Shown: positions 22,736-34,589 of the stretch, piece after piece
Layout: every line of letters begins with the position of its first letter
Numbering within the stretch: position 1 is the first letter of the stretch
DNA from: Corythucha ciliata
Lineage: Eukaryota > Arthropoda > Insecta > Hemiptera > Tingidae
NCBI GenBank assembly: GCA_038030265.1
Contig: JAWNBC010000008.1
Coordinates: forward strand, 26,079-90,078
DNA length: 64,000 nt
Direction: 5' to 3'
Position numbers and translations under genes: made by a program
The notes under the pieces: generated by a model
What the model was told of the DNA's origin: nothing
Databases searched by the model: none
Seen by the model: the letters and a program-made list of their open reading frames with translations, nothing else

Positions 22736-23840
22736 TTAGGCGCACGGATTAAATTGAGCCGTGTCGATATTATGGCAGGCTGATTGTGAGTTGAAGTCTT
22801 TAGAGACAGGAACTCGAAACAGTCGTCCCTGTGGCATACAAACGCACACTTTGTACTGTGACGCTTGTATTCCACCCAATCCTTTGGACACGATTGGAAT
22901 TCTTTTGACGTCCAACGTTATCCCATCTTTGCCGCTGAGTATGATGCTACCGTTGACACTTCGAAGTTTGACCTCTTGATCGGCAGACCAGACGATTTCT
23001 TTGCCTTCAATTCGGGTTCCTTCGCTGCCTTTTTTTCAAAAAATTAAACATTTTTGTTGGTTTAGTGACTCCCCTTGCACAGCTAGTAGTAGTAGTAATA
23101 TGATTCGTTTACCTTTTAATTTAGTGTAAGAGTCCGAGCGAAGCACCAGTTTTTCCTCGACTGGACCGGTGACTCGACCCAAATGAGCCAGCCTGGTTTG
23201 AACGTTTCGAACCGGTCGCAGTAATTTAAAATTTGGGGATTCCGTTTGAAAAACACGTCCGACTTCGAAATTCCTCACTCCTTTGACCAACGTCCCATTC
23301 TGTTCCATGACGATCGAATTCCTCACGCGCCCTTTCTTGTCTTCCACTTCAAGCACCACTGCTCCTCCTCTAACGCCTCGAATTTCACTCTCCGTATTTT
23401 CGACGCCCTCGATTTTCCCGTCAGGTTTTAAAACGTCCCCTGTAAACAAACAAACCAAAAAAACGCGCGATCGTGTCACAACGTTTGTTTTCTTAACTCG
23501 AACGTCGCCCCTTTACCGAGATCGGTATCACCGTAGAACTTGACTGTACTCTCCAGGGGGACGAGCTCAACGCTTTCCATGCCGCGACCTAGTCGAAGAA
23601 CGCTGTATATGACAACAGTGAGAATCATGTTGCCCCAGGCGAGGATACTGAGCAAGCCAACGAGCGTCCAAAAAGTGTACGTTTTGGACGCCGGCATTTT
23701 CGCGCTAATAATACGGCGGTTATTTGACAAAAACGCGAAGAACGATACAAAAAAAAAAAAAATTCAACTCACTGAACGCCTCGATCCGTCATAGATGTAG
23801 CACTCTTGGCCAGTTTCTCCTCTTTACTGCCACTCCCCAT
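22736..23840 (-). CDS. SGCB: Beta-sarcoglycan, 4 exons
   Basis: Sarcoglycans are type II membrane glycoproteins of the dystrophin complex in muscle plasma membrane. Minus-strand exons are 23840-23773, 23704-23517, 23439-23113 and 23028-22736, all in phase with GT/AG borders, giving 291 aa (human about 318). Residues 1-32 form a basic cytoplasmic tail. Residues 33-60 form a transmembrane segment (TFWTLVGLLSILAWGNMILT). An extracellular beta-rich domain follows, with N-glycosylation sequons in EQNGTL and VNGSII. The C-terminal cysteines KVCVCMPQGRLFRV, SACHN and NPCA align with the beta rather than delta/gamma type. The last intron acceptor is A-rich instead of pyrimidine-rich. The stop lies 366 bp from the convergent PSMA2 stop. 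Confidence 0.93.
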
Positions 23841-25079
23841 ATCCCCCCCGAGTTCTATTTTTAATACCAACTTTTGTTTGTTGCGGGTCTTCTCTTTCTC
23901 TCGACCGCTGGATTATTAAAAACGACTGATCAAAAAACGGGCGTTTAAATTAAGATAAAATTACGCTTTGAAACGTATTCGTTTCAAGCTGTCATGAGGA
24001 GGTGGGCAGGGGCGGTGCTGCTACTGTGGGAGGAAATCGATGAAAGAACGTCCCACCTGGTATGAGCTGTGATGAGCGAGCTTAACTGTTTGATGCACTT
24101 TTCTGTTTGTTGACCTAGTAAAGCATTGTTTTTAATATGTCTCAAATTTCTTCATTAGTCCTTAATGCATGACAGGCACAAGGGAGGCCCTATTGTAGCA
24201 TTCCCTGCCAATACATATAGAGGCTCCCGGTATTGCTCCTCTAAACCCGTCGATATTGACGACTTTATCATGAATTTGGTGAAAAGCTCGACTTCTGGTG
24301 TGTCGAAATGCCTCTAAAGAAGGCTTTCTACTGTACTGTGTGGAGGATTCGTAGCCTCATCGGATGGGTGGGTTCGCAGGCCGCCGCACTTTTATTCTTA
24401 ATCGTAGGATTACAAACAGTTTTGAGAGTTTCACTAGGAAACATACCCGTCAGTGATGGTCAGTCAGTTTCTTTGGCTACATTTTGAGGGTCGTTTGTGC
24501 ACGCAAAATCAGAATCTCCAGATAAAATAAATCGAGTGGTCAATTTCAGAATTCTGAGGTTATCTGAGTCTGAAACCACCAAAATCGTTCGCGGTGTATC
24601 TGATCTGTCCCATATGTAAGTATACTTCTGGTAACTTGGGCTAGTCCGCTCTTCCGGGTGACGAGGACCCTCATGTGCTGGTTGAGGAATGAGGGGGGGG
24701 GCGTCAAAGTCTCTTCACAATCCTCTACTTCTATATCTAATACTTTGGTCGCGAAATCAAAGTATTTCGGCAAAACATGGGGATTTCAACAAAAAAATCC
24801 GATCGTTTTAGGCCCTAAAATAGTAATTCCGTATAATGAATCGCAAGACTACCCCAAATAAATGAATGTATGACGTGACGGTGAAAGAGGAGATAACCAA
24901 AAATGCGGAATTCACCCCGTTTGCTGACTTATAATTCGACGTTTACACCTTCAAAATGTACAACTGTTCGGCTGTAGCGTACCGAGTTAGGAGGAGGGGG
25001 AGCTACGAACCGCTCTGATTCCAGGAAGGGGGTAATAGCGGGCCTCCTAAATCCAAAGCTGTTCATGCACCAAGTCCGC
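23841..25079. other. Intergenic, no gene seen
   Basis: Upstream of beta-sarcoglycan. No reading frame with recognisable family features and no structured repeat were found apart from short G-runs near 24692. Confidence 0.4.
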
Positions 25080-25435
25080 GGCTAAAATCGAGAGCTCTTT
25101 CGCAGCTAAAATTCTGAAAAAAATCTGTAATTCGTGAAGGCTATAAAATTGGAAAAAGCGTTAGTCTACGGATAAAATTGAGAAATATCGCTCTTTCGCG
25201 GCTAACATTTTAAGGAATAGAACGTTCTTGTGTCGAGTCGGTGGCAAAAGTGAAGAGAAACCGCTAATTCATGGCTAGAAGCGAGGAAAATCGTTTATTT
25301 GCTGCAGAAATGGTCGAAAAGCTCCAGTTCACGGCTAAAATCTAAAAAATCCCTGATTCGTGGCTAAAAATGATAGGGTGTGAATTTATTTAACCGAAAA
25401 TTCGTGCTTTTTCTCAATTTAGCCGCGAACGAGGG
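25080..25435. repeat. Degenerate ~30-bp repeat array
   Basis: Tandem units around GCTAAAATTGAGAAATATCGCTCTTTCGCGG occur about ten times, each diverged. They share the AATTCG-GGCTAAAAT core of the other arrays. The array stops shortly before the Mag-type LTR at 25561. Confidence 0.6.
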
Positions 25436-25560
25436 CTGATCCCATTTAGTCTCTTCAGTCTTTGGTCAGTCGTTGGGATGGTATTATATACCCGATTATT
25501 ATTCCATGGGCATGCGCCACTCGAAACGTATACATCTCATTTGCCCCCTCGTTAGTTGGT

Positions 25561-25731
25561 TGTGATATTTTGGATTTAATGAGTCAGTTTAAAAGAACAC
25601 GACATGATTTATTTAACTCAAAATATTCCTTGGTTCGTGCATAACCATCAAAAAAACAATGGATTTTTTTTTTCCATGAGGTGCCAGCAGGCGGGAGTTT
25701 TTTTGGCAATGCTGCCAACCGCTATATCACA
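25561..25731 (-). repeat. 3' LTR of the Mag-type element
   Basis: 171 bp, with ends TGTGATAT and ATATCACA forming an 8-bp inverted terminus. It matches 30419-30587 with a handful of differences, including homopolymer length changes. Confidence 0.9.
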
Positions 25732-25741
25732 ACTTTTCCCG

Positions 25742-26317
25742 TTTTTTTCTTCAGTTAAAATTTACATAAAATACTTGGATATTTTCAATAGATTACAGTA
25801 GTACTCAAAATCCGAATATAAAACAAAAACGCTGCGAATTATCGAACAATGCCTTATTATTTCGACTGTGGGTTTATTATTCATCGATGTAGTCAAATCC
25901 GGCTTGAAATTACATGAAAATCGACACCCCACACCCCTATGATCCCAAATCCTTTGAAAATCCCCATTTTGGACCCGCTTTTGGCCCATAAAACCCCAGG
26001 GAGTTATTTGATCAAACTGATCAGATGTTAGGACCAACTAGACCCCAAATGGAGTCTATGTGCGAAAGAACGAATTTTTTCGAGCAATCCTAGGGCAAGA
26101 TATGGCCCGGACGGCGGACGGACATTTTTTTTTTATTGCAGATTTGGATTCTACGCACTTTGAAACGTAAAACTACAAATTTTGAGGGGGGGTCAAAAAA
26201 TTTTTTTGCGATACGATTACAAAGACTTATTATTGAGAAATAACAAGTCAAAAATCAGAAGAATTCAACCACAAATATCCGAAAATGACAATTAATCACA
26301 AAAAATACCAACGTCAT
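25742..26317 (-). other. 3' untranslated segment of the Mag-type element
   Basis: Between the integrase stop and the 3' LTR no frame is supported. On the minus strand the sequence next to the LTR (GAAGAAAAAAACGGGAAAAG) is purine-rich and could serve as the polypurine tract. Confidence 0.5.
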
Positions 26318-29300
26318 CTATTTCTTAACTCTTCCTGTGACATAATCCTTAAATTTTTGTGGAACATTAATTTTCCTTATGGGTCTGGTGGGCTCTTTGA
26401 TATCTGTTGATGGGGAAATAGGCGAAGGAATGTCAGGTAGTGGTAGTGTACAGTCTCGTGCCTGATTTGGGTCCCTTGTACATTCATTTACTTTTGACGG
26501 GCTTTCACACTTTTGAATTTGATCTATATGACGTTTATGTAACACCCCTGAGTCTTCGACTAAACATTCAAAGAGTCTATTACCTATAGGCTTTTCAATT
26601 GTCGCTGCCACCCATGACTTATTGTGGGGATCTCTATAGTCCCTTATGTACACCCGCTCCCCCGGCGAAAAAGATTGATTACGAGTGCCCGGGAAGTTCC
26701 TAACTTGTTGATCCAGGGCCCTTGCCCGCTGCTGAGAACCGTTCGAACGCAAAAGATCGAGTCTTGTTCGAGGCTGCCGACCTAACATGAGATAGGCAGG
26801 TGTCTGTCCGGTGGTGGAATGGGGTGTATTCCTATAAACGAAAAGAAACTTATTTAGCGCATAAGACGCTTTGACGCAAGGGGACTCACTCAACGCTTTC
26901 TTTAACCCCAATTTACAAGTTCTCACAGCGTTTTCCGCCGCCCCATGGCTTGCTTGGTGAAATGGCGGCGAATGTCGCAACAGAATCCCATTACAAGTAC
27001 AAAAATTTTGAAATTCTTGGGACCAAAATCCCGACGCGTTATCCGAAACCAACATAACCGGGAAACCAAATCGACTAAAAATATTTTGCAATACAGAAAT
27101 CGTAGTTGCCGAATCTACTTTTGGCACTTATTCATAGACTTCCAGCCACTTGGAGAACGAGTCGACAACTAAGAGAAAAGTTTTCCCAAAAATTGGTCCA
27201 AAATGATCAATATGAATTCTGTCAAAAGGACGAGACGTGTCAGGCCACTTTGATAACGGCGATTTGGGGGGTTCGGGACGCGCCTCTAGACAGTATACGG
27301 ACATGAACTGGCTACTTTTTCCAAATCTTTGTCTAACTCTGGCCACCAGAAATACGATCTGCACAGTGCTTTCATTTTTGAAATCCCTAAATGGGTGGAA
27401 TGGACTTCTCTTAGAATTTGACGTCTCAACGACGCCGTATAACTGCCCTGTGCCCCCACAAAAGCAAGCCTTGATCTTCATACAATTCTAGTTTACGTCT
27501 AAAATACGGTATTAGGTCTTCTTCCACCTGCTTAGACCAACCGTTTCCAAGCTACCCCAAGATCTTGCACAAGGACGCCTCTTTTTGCAATTCTTCCCGT
27601 AAGGTTTCCCCCGTTACTGGTGTCGACTGGAAAAGGAAATTTACGTACTCTCCTCCTTTGTCCTCTTCCCCCATTTCACTTGACATTGACAGACGTGACA
27701 ATCCGTCCGCAACCATATTCAGTTTCCCTTGCACAGGTTTAAAAGAGTAATCGAACCCCGACAAATGGACGGCCTGCTGCGATTTTGGGCAAACTCCTCG
27801 ACTCACCAAATAAGGCCTTAAGTGGTCGATGGTCCGAGACCAGTTCAAAATGTCTCCCTGCCAAATACTGAAAAAATTTCTGCGTAGCCCATAGAGCCTA
27901 TGGCCTATGGCCTGCGTAGCCATATGGCCATAGAGCCTCTTTGTGTATAACGGAATACCTGGACTCGGCATCCGACAACGTCCTTGCCGCGTACGCCACC
28001 GGGCGTTCCGTGCCATCGCCTGAGGGATGCACTAAAACAGCGCCGATACCATTTTGAGAAGCGTCACAAACTAGCTTAAGAGGTTTGGTTGGATCATAGT
28101 GCGTCAAAACTACGTCTGAGGCCAACAGCTTTTTGATTTTATCAAATGCTTCCTGACACTTTGTTGTCCAGCTAAAAGGAACCTCCTTTTTCAAAAGTTG
28201 AAACAAAGGAAACAAAATCGTCGAAAAATCCGGGACGAATTTCGCGTAATATTGGGCCATACCCAAAAAAGTTTGCAACGAAGCCACATTTGTTGGTTCC
28301 GGTGCCTTTAAAATCGCCTCAACTTTTTCCGGGGTTTTCCTTAGACCGTCCTTCGAAATTATGTGTCCGAGATAAGACACTTCAGATTCGAAAAACCTAC
28401 ATTTCTTAAGGTTCAGGGTGAGACCTGCCTCTTCCAACCTTCGTAACGTCGTCGACAAATTTTTTAGATGGTCCTGTTTATCTTTGCCCGTGACGATAAT
28501 GTCGTCCAAGAAATTGACAACGCCAGGAATACCCTGAAGTACCCGTTCCACTTCTCGTTGGAATAAGGAACATGCCGGTTTAGTACCGTATGGCAACCTA
28601 TTGACTAAGTACTGCCCTTTGTGAGTACTCCAAGCCAACAAATGTCGGGTTCGCTCCCCTAAAACCAACTGGTTGTAAGCATTGTACACATCTAATTTAG
28701 AAAATTGTTGTCCCCCTTGGAGGCTCGCGAAAACGTCATCTATCCGAGGAAGTGGATAATTAAAATCGTGAAGGTACCTGTTAATAGTGGTTTCGTAGTC
28801 TGCACAAAGCCTCAGAGTGCCATCGGCTTTAGGCACTGGCACCAACGGCGTTCCCCAATCCGTATGCTCGACTTTAGTAATGACCCCTGCCGCCTCCAGC
28901 TTTACGAGTTCCGCCTCTACCTTTTCCTTAAAGGCAAAGGGAATTGGCCTGGGCTTAACAAATATAGGGGCAACGTCTTTATCTATTTCGAAATCCATTT
29001 TAGTCAATTTACACTCCCCTAATTTGCCTGTAAATAATTTTTTATGTCTTTCCACGAGACCCTCAACCGTCAATTCCGAGATATTTAAATGAACGTCCAC
29101 ATTTAATTTTAATTTCAAAGTTTGCAACAAATCCCGGCCCAGCAGCGGTCTGACACCCTTCTCAACAACCAAGAACCTCGCCATGAACTCTTGCCCCTTG
29201 TACGATACGACCACCTGAATTTCCCCTTTCGGAATTATCGAACCGCCGTCATAGGTTCTTAAAGTTACATGGGTGAGTTTTACTGTAACATTCGGAAGCT

Positions 29301-29331
29301 TTGACAAAACCCTGCCAGGCACAATCGACAC
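26318..29331 (-). pseudogene. Pol of the Mag-type element
   Basis: The frame 29331-27898 covers the protease C-terminal half (RFLVVEKGVRPLLGRDLL), RT (KPRPIPFAFKEKVEAELVKL, LPYGTKPACSLFQREVERVL, VNFLDDIIVTGK) and the first part of RNase H (LVCDASQNGIGAVLVHPS). RNase H then breaks at about 27900, where a local repetition of CATAGAGCCTATGGCC-like words occurs. Integrase continues in 27481-27128 (RIHIDHFGPIFGKTFLLVVD) and 27127-26318 (VSDNASGFWSQEFQ, HGAAENAVRTCKLGL), separated by a stop at 27127-27129. It ends KFKDYVTGRVKK. Catalytic D, D, E are visible, but the copy cannot make one polyprotein. Confidence 0.88.
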
Positions 29332-29364
29332 ACCACTGTACGGTAACTTGATTAACTTGGATCG

Positions 29365-30240
29365 TCACAAAAATAGGCAGAACAGACCCGTTGGACTGAT
29401 GACGACCTGAAAAACGTCGTCAACACAAGAGTCTAAAAAGTGGGTTTTTTTAGTGGATTTGCAAACAGAGATTAAATGCCCTACTTGCTGACACCCTTTA
29501 CATTTGTAATTTTTGTACTTGCACGTTTTCGACGAATGGTTCGGTTTACCGCATACCTCGCACGACGTTGACCTTTCGAAACTCTTCGTAGACCCTGAAT
29601 TCTGCGTAGTTTGTCCCGCCGAACGATTTGACCCTGGACTCTGCGACGTCTGTCCCGTTAAACGAAAATTCGGCTTGCTCCTGCCGGACGAAGGAATACG
29701 GTGGCCTCCCTGGCCACTTTTTGCCGTGAAATGAACGTCCGCCGACGATGCCGATGATAAGAGACTGGCCTCTTTCTGAACCGCTATTTCTAAAAGCGTC
29801 GAAAGTGGTTTGGACTCGTCTTCTTCGCAGAGTCTGTCAAGCACACGCCCTATATGCATTCCAGTAACGAATTTGTCCTTCACTTTTTCGTCAAGAAGTG
29901 GTCCAAAGCGACACAATATCGCCGCATTTTTTATGCGAACAAACCGAAGTGAGTAGAAAACTACTCGTTGATGGTAAACGCTCACCACCTTGGCGAAATG
30001 ACCGGTTAATATCTCGACGAGCTCCTCGTAAGACAATGAGCTTGGTGGAACTGGATCACACAGATCCCTCAGCAAGGAGTACGCCCGAAGTCCAATTACC
30101 GTGAGTAACACAGGCACTTGGCGTTCTTCGCCGACTAGATTGGCCGCGAAATAATGCTCTAGCCGCTCTTTATAGATGACCCAATCGTCGTGTTCCAAGT
30201 CGAATTCGGGTACAGCCCCGACTACCGCGCCAGAGAACAT
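29365..30240 (-). CDS. Gag of the Mag-type element
   Basis: A 291-codon frame starts MFSGAVVGAVPEFDLEHDDW and has the Mag-family capsid pattern (VIYKERLEHYFAANLVGEE, VLLTVIGLRAYSLLRDLCDP, SYEELVEILTGHF). Two zinc knuckles follow: CEVCGKPNHSSKTC and CKGCQQVGHLISVC. The pol frame begins just downstream in another frame, so expression would need frameshifting as is usual in this lineage. The gag frame itself appears intact. Confidence 0.88.
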   Translation of the reverse strand: MFSGAVVGAVPEFDLEHDDWVIYKERLEHYFAANLVGEERQVPVLLTVIGLRAYSLLRDLCDPVPPSSLSYEELVEILTGHFAKVVSVYHQRVVFYSLRFVRIKNAAILCRFGPLLDEKVKDKFVTGMHIGRVLDRLCEEDESKPLSTLLEIAVQKEASLLSSASSADVHFTAKSGQGGHRIPSSGRSKPNFRLTGQTSQSPGSNRSAGQTTQNSGSTKSFERSTSCEVCGKPNHSSKTCKYKNYKCKGCQQVGHLISVCKSTKKTHFLDSCVDDVFQVVISPTGLFCLFL

Positions 30241-30406
30241 TCCAAACTGTTCGTATTTTGAGGTACCTTACCTCGCGAGTCGTCTTCCGGAGAATCTCGA
30301 CGACTAGTTTCCACTTCTTCGTCCACGTGGAAACCCTTGAAACTTTTCTCCGCTTCCGTAGCTAGAGATTTTCGAACTTTTCTTCGTGTCATCCGAGATT
30401 TGTAAC

Positions 30407-30417
30407 CGACTGCGCCA
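30407..30417 (-). other. tRNA-Ser primer binding site
   Basis: The plus-strand CGACTGCGCCA matches the 3' acceptor end of tRNA-Ser plus CCA. The element RNA reads TGGCGCAGTCG one base inside the 5' LTR, the primer choice known from Mag-like elements. Confidence 0.75.
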
Positions 30418-30418
30418 C

Positions 30419-30587
30419 TGTGATATTTTGGATTTAATGAGTCAGTTTAAAAGAAAACGACATGATTTATTTAACTCAAAATATTCCAAAGGTTCGTGCA
30501 TAACCTTCAAAATAACAATGTCTTTTTTTCCATGAGGTGCCAGCAGGTGGGAGTTTTTTTGGCAATGCTGCCAACCGCTATATTACA
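30419..30587 (-). repeat. 5' LTR of the Mag-type element
   Basis: 169-bp partner of 25561-25731, with the same termini (one C to T change in the end, ATATTACA). Confidence 0.9.
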
Positions 30588-30589
30588 CA

Positions 30590-31600
30590 TTGTCTGAATT
30601 ACTCTTGGGACGCCAAGAACGACCCTCCGCACCTACCCCCGGCCTTGCCGAACTCACGGCAGCGCTCAACAGGTTCGTCTCGCGACTGACGCCGTCACCG
30701 GCAGCGGCCACACCCGCTTCTACATCGTCGGGCCCCAGGTCTGTTCAAGAAATTTTACAAACTCAATCGCTCAACTTCGAGTCGTATGACGAAGCACAAG
30801 AACCGTTTGACTCCTACATTCAACGACTCGACAATTTTTACATGATAAAAGGCCTGACAGCAGGGACCGATTCGGCTTCAGACCAGGCAAAGGTACGAAT
30901 TCCTAATTAACTGCCTCGGCCCGAAGAATTACCAGCTATTGTCAAGCTTAACTGCACCGGACCTTCCGACCACAAAAACTTCAAATGACCTCATTAAATT
31001 ACTATCGGAACATCTCAGCCCACGGTCAAATATTCTTACAGAGCAACATCGATTCCTGTCTCGCATCCAACATACAGGCGAGTCACTGTCTAACTATATT
31101 TCTGGGCTAAAACACCTCGCACAGAAAGCAAATTTTAAATCGACCTGTACAAACGCCGAATGTTCGCTTTTTGTCATGCAATTGATGCTACGAGCTCAAT
31201 TTATTCGCGGTGTTAGCGATTCTGACATTCGCGAAAAACTACTACAACAAGGAGAAATGACACTCGAAAAGACCGTAGAAATCGCTTTGGCCATTGAGGC
31301 ATCCAAATTAGAAAACAAGGAAATATACGCTTCAAAATTACACCCAGTTAACAAAATAAAAACCGTCGGACACTCACACGTACTCAAGAATGCCACGTCA
31401 GCCCCAGCCCGGACCCTTCCGCCCCGCACATCTACGTCCTTGAGACATAAACAAAATGTTAAACTAGAGCAGCTCGGACTCTCTGGAATTTGCTAACACT
31501 GCGGAAGGGCCAACCTCGAAACAAGAGCATGCCGCTCAAAGGAGAAAATACGTTGCGACAAATGCAATAAAAAGGGACATCTTGCTCGCATCTGAATTAC
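30590..31600 (+). pseudogene. Gag of the plus-strand Mag-like element
   Basis: Frames 30590-30910 and 30939-31496 contain a proline/alanine-rich N-terminus and the capsid-like stretch NFESYDEAQEPFDSYIQRLD ... KLLSEHLSPRSN ... LSNYISGLKHLAQKANF. Two zinc knuckles follow but are damaged. The first (about 31492) carries a stop after its first Cys (TGC TAA CAC TGC). The second, CDKCNKKGHLARI at about 31557-31596, has TGA where its last Cys codon should be. No ATG opens the frame. Confidence 0.75.
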
Positions 31601-31604
31601 AACT

Positions 31605-33763
31605 TTGTCGAAACCCGCACGACCTCCAGGAGTGCACAACGTTGCCGCTTCTCCAGCCTCTGACGAAGAATACGCTATTAACCGCGTAGAAAACATTTCC
31701 TCCCTACACGACGACAAAATGTATGCTCAGGTAAAAATTAACGATAAAGTTATTGCATTCGAAATAGACTCTGGTAGCCGTGTATCAATGATGAGTAAAA
31801 ATACGTTCCACACCATTTCCACACACTCTGTCTTGGCTCAAACCCCTATTGTTTTCCGAACGTATACAGGGGAAATATTCCAACCGATCGGCGTAGCCAC
31901 AGTCGACGTCTCCTATAAAGGAAAAAAAAACACAAACTAGAGCTGTTCGTCGTGGAAAAAAATTGTTCATCCATCCTAGGACGCGACTGGATTCGGAAAC
32001 TCCACGTAGACCTTCATGACATAATGGCAATTACGAATCCCGCTGAAAAAACAATTATAAATATCACTGTTTCTGACATAATAAAACAATATTCTGATGT
32101 TTTCCAGGGAGTTGTCGGACAAGTACCAAATCACACCTGTCGTTTACACCTCCGTCATGACGCAAAACCAATTTTCATCAAACCTCGACCAGTTCCGTAT
32201 GCACTACGTGAACGAGTGGACCACGAGTTAGAGACACTCGAACAGTAGGGAATCATAACTCGTGTTGAACACTCAGATTGGGGAACACCAATCGTCGTGG
32301 TACCAAAAAGTGACTCAACAATACGAATTTGTGCTGATTACAAAATAACCGTAAATTCACAGCTAATGGACGCTCGCTATCCCATACCCAGGATAGAAGA
32401 CATTTTTAACAAAATGCGTCATGGACTTTATTTCTGTACCCTTGACATTTTCAAAGCGTATTTGCACCTTCCAACAGATGATGAAAGCGCTAAAAATCAA
32501 ACCATTTCCACCCATCGAGGGACATACAAGGTCAACCGCTTATTCTTTGGCATTAAGACGGCGCCGAATGAATTTCGCCAATTCATCGACCAATTCATAC
32601 AAGACCTCGACGGAACAGCGGCGTACTTCGACGACCTAATCGTCCAGGGACGTACGCTCGAAGAATGCAAAAATCGCCTCATCCAAGTTCTAAACAAATT
32701 ACGTCGTTATAATTTACATTTAAATGAATCTAAATGCAAATTCTTCAAAAAACAGATCCAGTATCTGGGACATACAATCAGTTCTGAGGGACTACAAAAA
32801 TCCTCTGACAAAATACGAGCGATACTCGAAGCGTCACATCCACAAAATGCGGATCAAGTAAATCAATTTCTAGGACTAGTCTTGTACTACTCCTGCTTCC
32901 TGCCTAACGCTCCTCACGTTCTACACCCGCTATACAAACTCCTCAGAAAAGATCAAAATTTTACATGGACAGCTGACTGCGAAAACGCATTTAACACAAT
33001 CAAAACAGAAATCGCTAGTGACAAAGTATTAATTCCATTTCATCCTGACTACCCAATTACACTAGCGACAGATGCAAGTCCTCACGGTCTCGCAGCGGTA
33101 CTCTCGCATACTTGCCCTGATGGAAGCGAGAGACCGATAGCCTTTGCGTCGCGCTCATTGTCAAACGCGGAAACCAACTATAGTCAACTAGACAGAGAAG
33201 CGACAGCTGTATATTGGGCTTTTCAAAAATTTTTCGACTACATTTACGGACGGAAATTCAAACTTATCGTGGACAATAAACCGATGATGATGATCTTACA
33301 CCCACAAAAACAGTTACCACCGTTAACTTCATCTCGTATGCTCCGCTACGCCCAGTATCTATCAGGATTTGACGACACCGTTGACTACCGCTCAACCCTT
33401 GCCCACACTAACGTTGACTATTTGTCTCGCAATCCGTTACCTTCATCCGAACATGCTCTCCAACTTGTCGATGATGACTTTACGTGTCACGAAAACACTA
33501 TTTCTCAAGTTACGTCCACTACAATAACATCAAGGGACCTACAGATAGAAACGAGCGTGGACCCCGAATTGTCACTGCTAAAAGAAAAACTCTTGAATGG
33601 AACAATATGCGACCCGGACTTATCCGTCCATCAAGGTATTCTCTTCAGAGGACAACGCGTAATAATTCCAAAAAAGTTCCAGGCTTACGTTCTCAACGAA
33701 CTACATGAGATTCACTTGGGAATGGTCAAAATGAAAGCGTTGGCTCGCGCAACTTGCAATTGA
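31605..33763 (+). pseudogene. Protease, RT and RNase H of the plus-strand Mag-like element
   Basis: Frame 31605-31940 holds a retropepsin site FEIDSGSRVSMMSK (D-S-G). Frame 31952-32248 holds CSSILGRDWI and the pre-RT motif FIKPRPVPYALRERV. A stop near 32246 and a shift precede 32297-33763 with RT (RICADYKITVNSQL, LDIFKAYLHLPT, KTAPNEFRQFIDQF, AAYFDDLIVQG) and RNase H (LATDASPHGLAAVLSH, DREATAVYWAFQKF, FKLIVDNKPM). It ends in the integrase spacer (LHEIHLGMVKMKALAR). Confidence 0.85.
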
Positions 33764-34589
33764 CACCGACATCGATGCCTTGGTTAGAAGCTGTAGACAT
33801 TGCTGCTTAATTGAAGGTGACCCAGCACATGCGCCACTTCACAAACGGGAACCCCCTGCCACGAACTGGCAACGCATACACATGGACTACGCTGGACCCT
33901 TCTTCAATCACCACTTTTTTTATAGTTGTTGACGCCCGATCCAAATGGCCTGAAATTTTTGCTTCAAAAACTGCCCCCACTTCTGCCCAAACTATCCAGT
34001 ATACTTACGTATGATTTTTTCAAGGTTTGGATTACCGGAATCGCTCGTAAGCGACAACGCTTCGATCTTCAAGTCCGAAGAGTTTTCATCTTTATGCGCC
34101 CGCAATGGTGTACGCCAGCACTTTATTGCTCCCGGGCATCCAGCCACAAATGGTCAGGCAGAACGCTACTGCCAAATTCTAAAACAAAAACTTCGTAGCA
34201 TGCAGGACGATCCCGGCACGATCACTGACAAACTCCTCACGCTACTCTTGAAATACCGTGCTACTGCATTAGCGTGTGGCAAGTCACCTGCAGAACTAAT
34301 GCTCCACCGACGTCTCCGAACCAAATTGGACGTACTTGGACCCGGAGCTGACGAGTTTCACAGCATTGAAGCGCCCCAAACACCTTTAAAGACGTACTTC
34401 CACGCTGGTGAAAGGGTGCAAGCACGTAACTATTCCACAGGTCTCAAATGGAATCTTGGTCTCGTAATCAACCGGCTAGGTCGATTACACTATCTTATTG
34501 CTTTAGACAATGGACACACCATAAAACGTCACTTTAATCAATTGCGTGCCACAGATGTGTCACCAGACACCCCGGACTTGCATACCCCA
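33764..34589 (+). pseudogene. Integrase of the plus-strand Mag-like element, 3' truncated
   Basis: After a frame change the core reads WQRIHMDYAGPF-like, then SLVSDNASIFKSEEFSSLC, GHPATNGQAERYCQILKQK and the C-terminal basic region up to DTPDLHTPP. There the CCCGAAGTAGC terminus of the next transposon begins. The catalytic D and E are visible. Frame interruptions occur near 33765 and 34011. Confidence 0.8.

Larger units (their letters stand above)
25561..30587 (-). mobile_element. Mag-lineage Ty3/gypsy retrotransposon
   Basis: Short LTRs (25561-25731, 30419-30587) of about 170 bp with TGTGATAT..ATATYACA ends bracket gag and pol on the minus strand. The primer site at 30407-30417 matches tRNA-Ser, as in the Bombyx Mag family. 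Gag, protease, RT (LDVYNAYNQL, VNFLDDIIVTG), RNase H and integrase are in canonical order, but RNase H and integrase are broken. No matching target duplication is visible (TTGGT before, CATTG after). Immediately beyond 30587 a plus-strand Mag-like gag begins without a start codon, so this element probably inserted into that older copy. Confidence 0.9.
30588..34589 (+). mobile_element. Truncated Mag-like gypsy element without LTRs
   Basis: Gag, protease, RT, RNase H and integrase are present on the plus strand, but no LTR, primer site or gag start codon is visible. The left edge coincides with the end of the minus-strand Mag element, and the right edge with the inverted terminus of the THAP-bearing transposon at 34590. 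Both ends were therefore probably removed or displaced by later insertions. It is distinct in sequence from the minus-strand Mag element (gag N-termini not alike; RT box YFDDLIVQG). Confidence 0.82.

Noticed and set aside
23040..23479. Longer minus-strand frame including codons beyond the sarcoglycan exon 3 borders
   Set aside because: Splice sites at 23439 and 23113 give continuity with the neighbouring exons; the extra codons are intronic.
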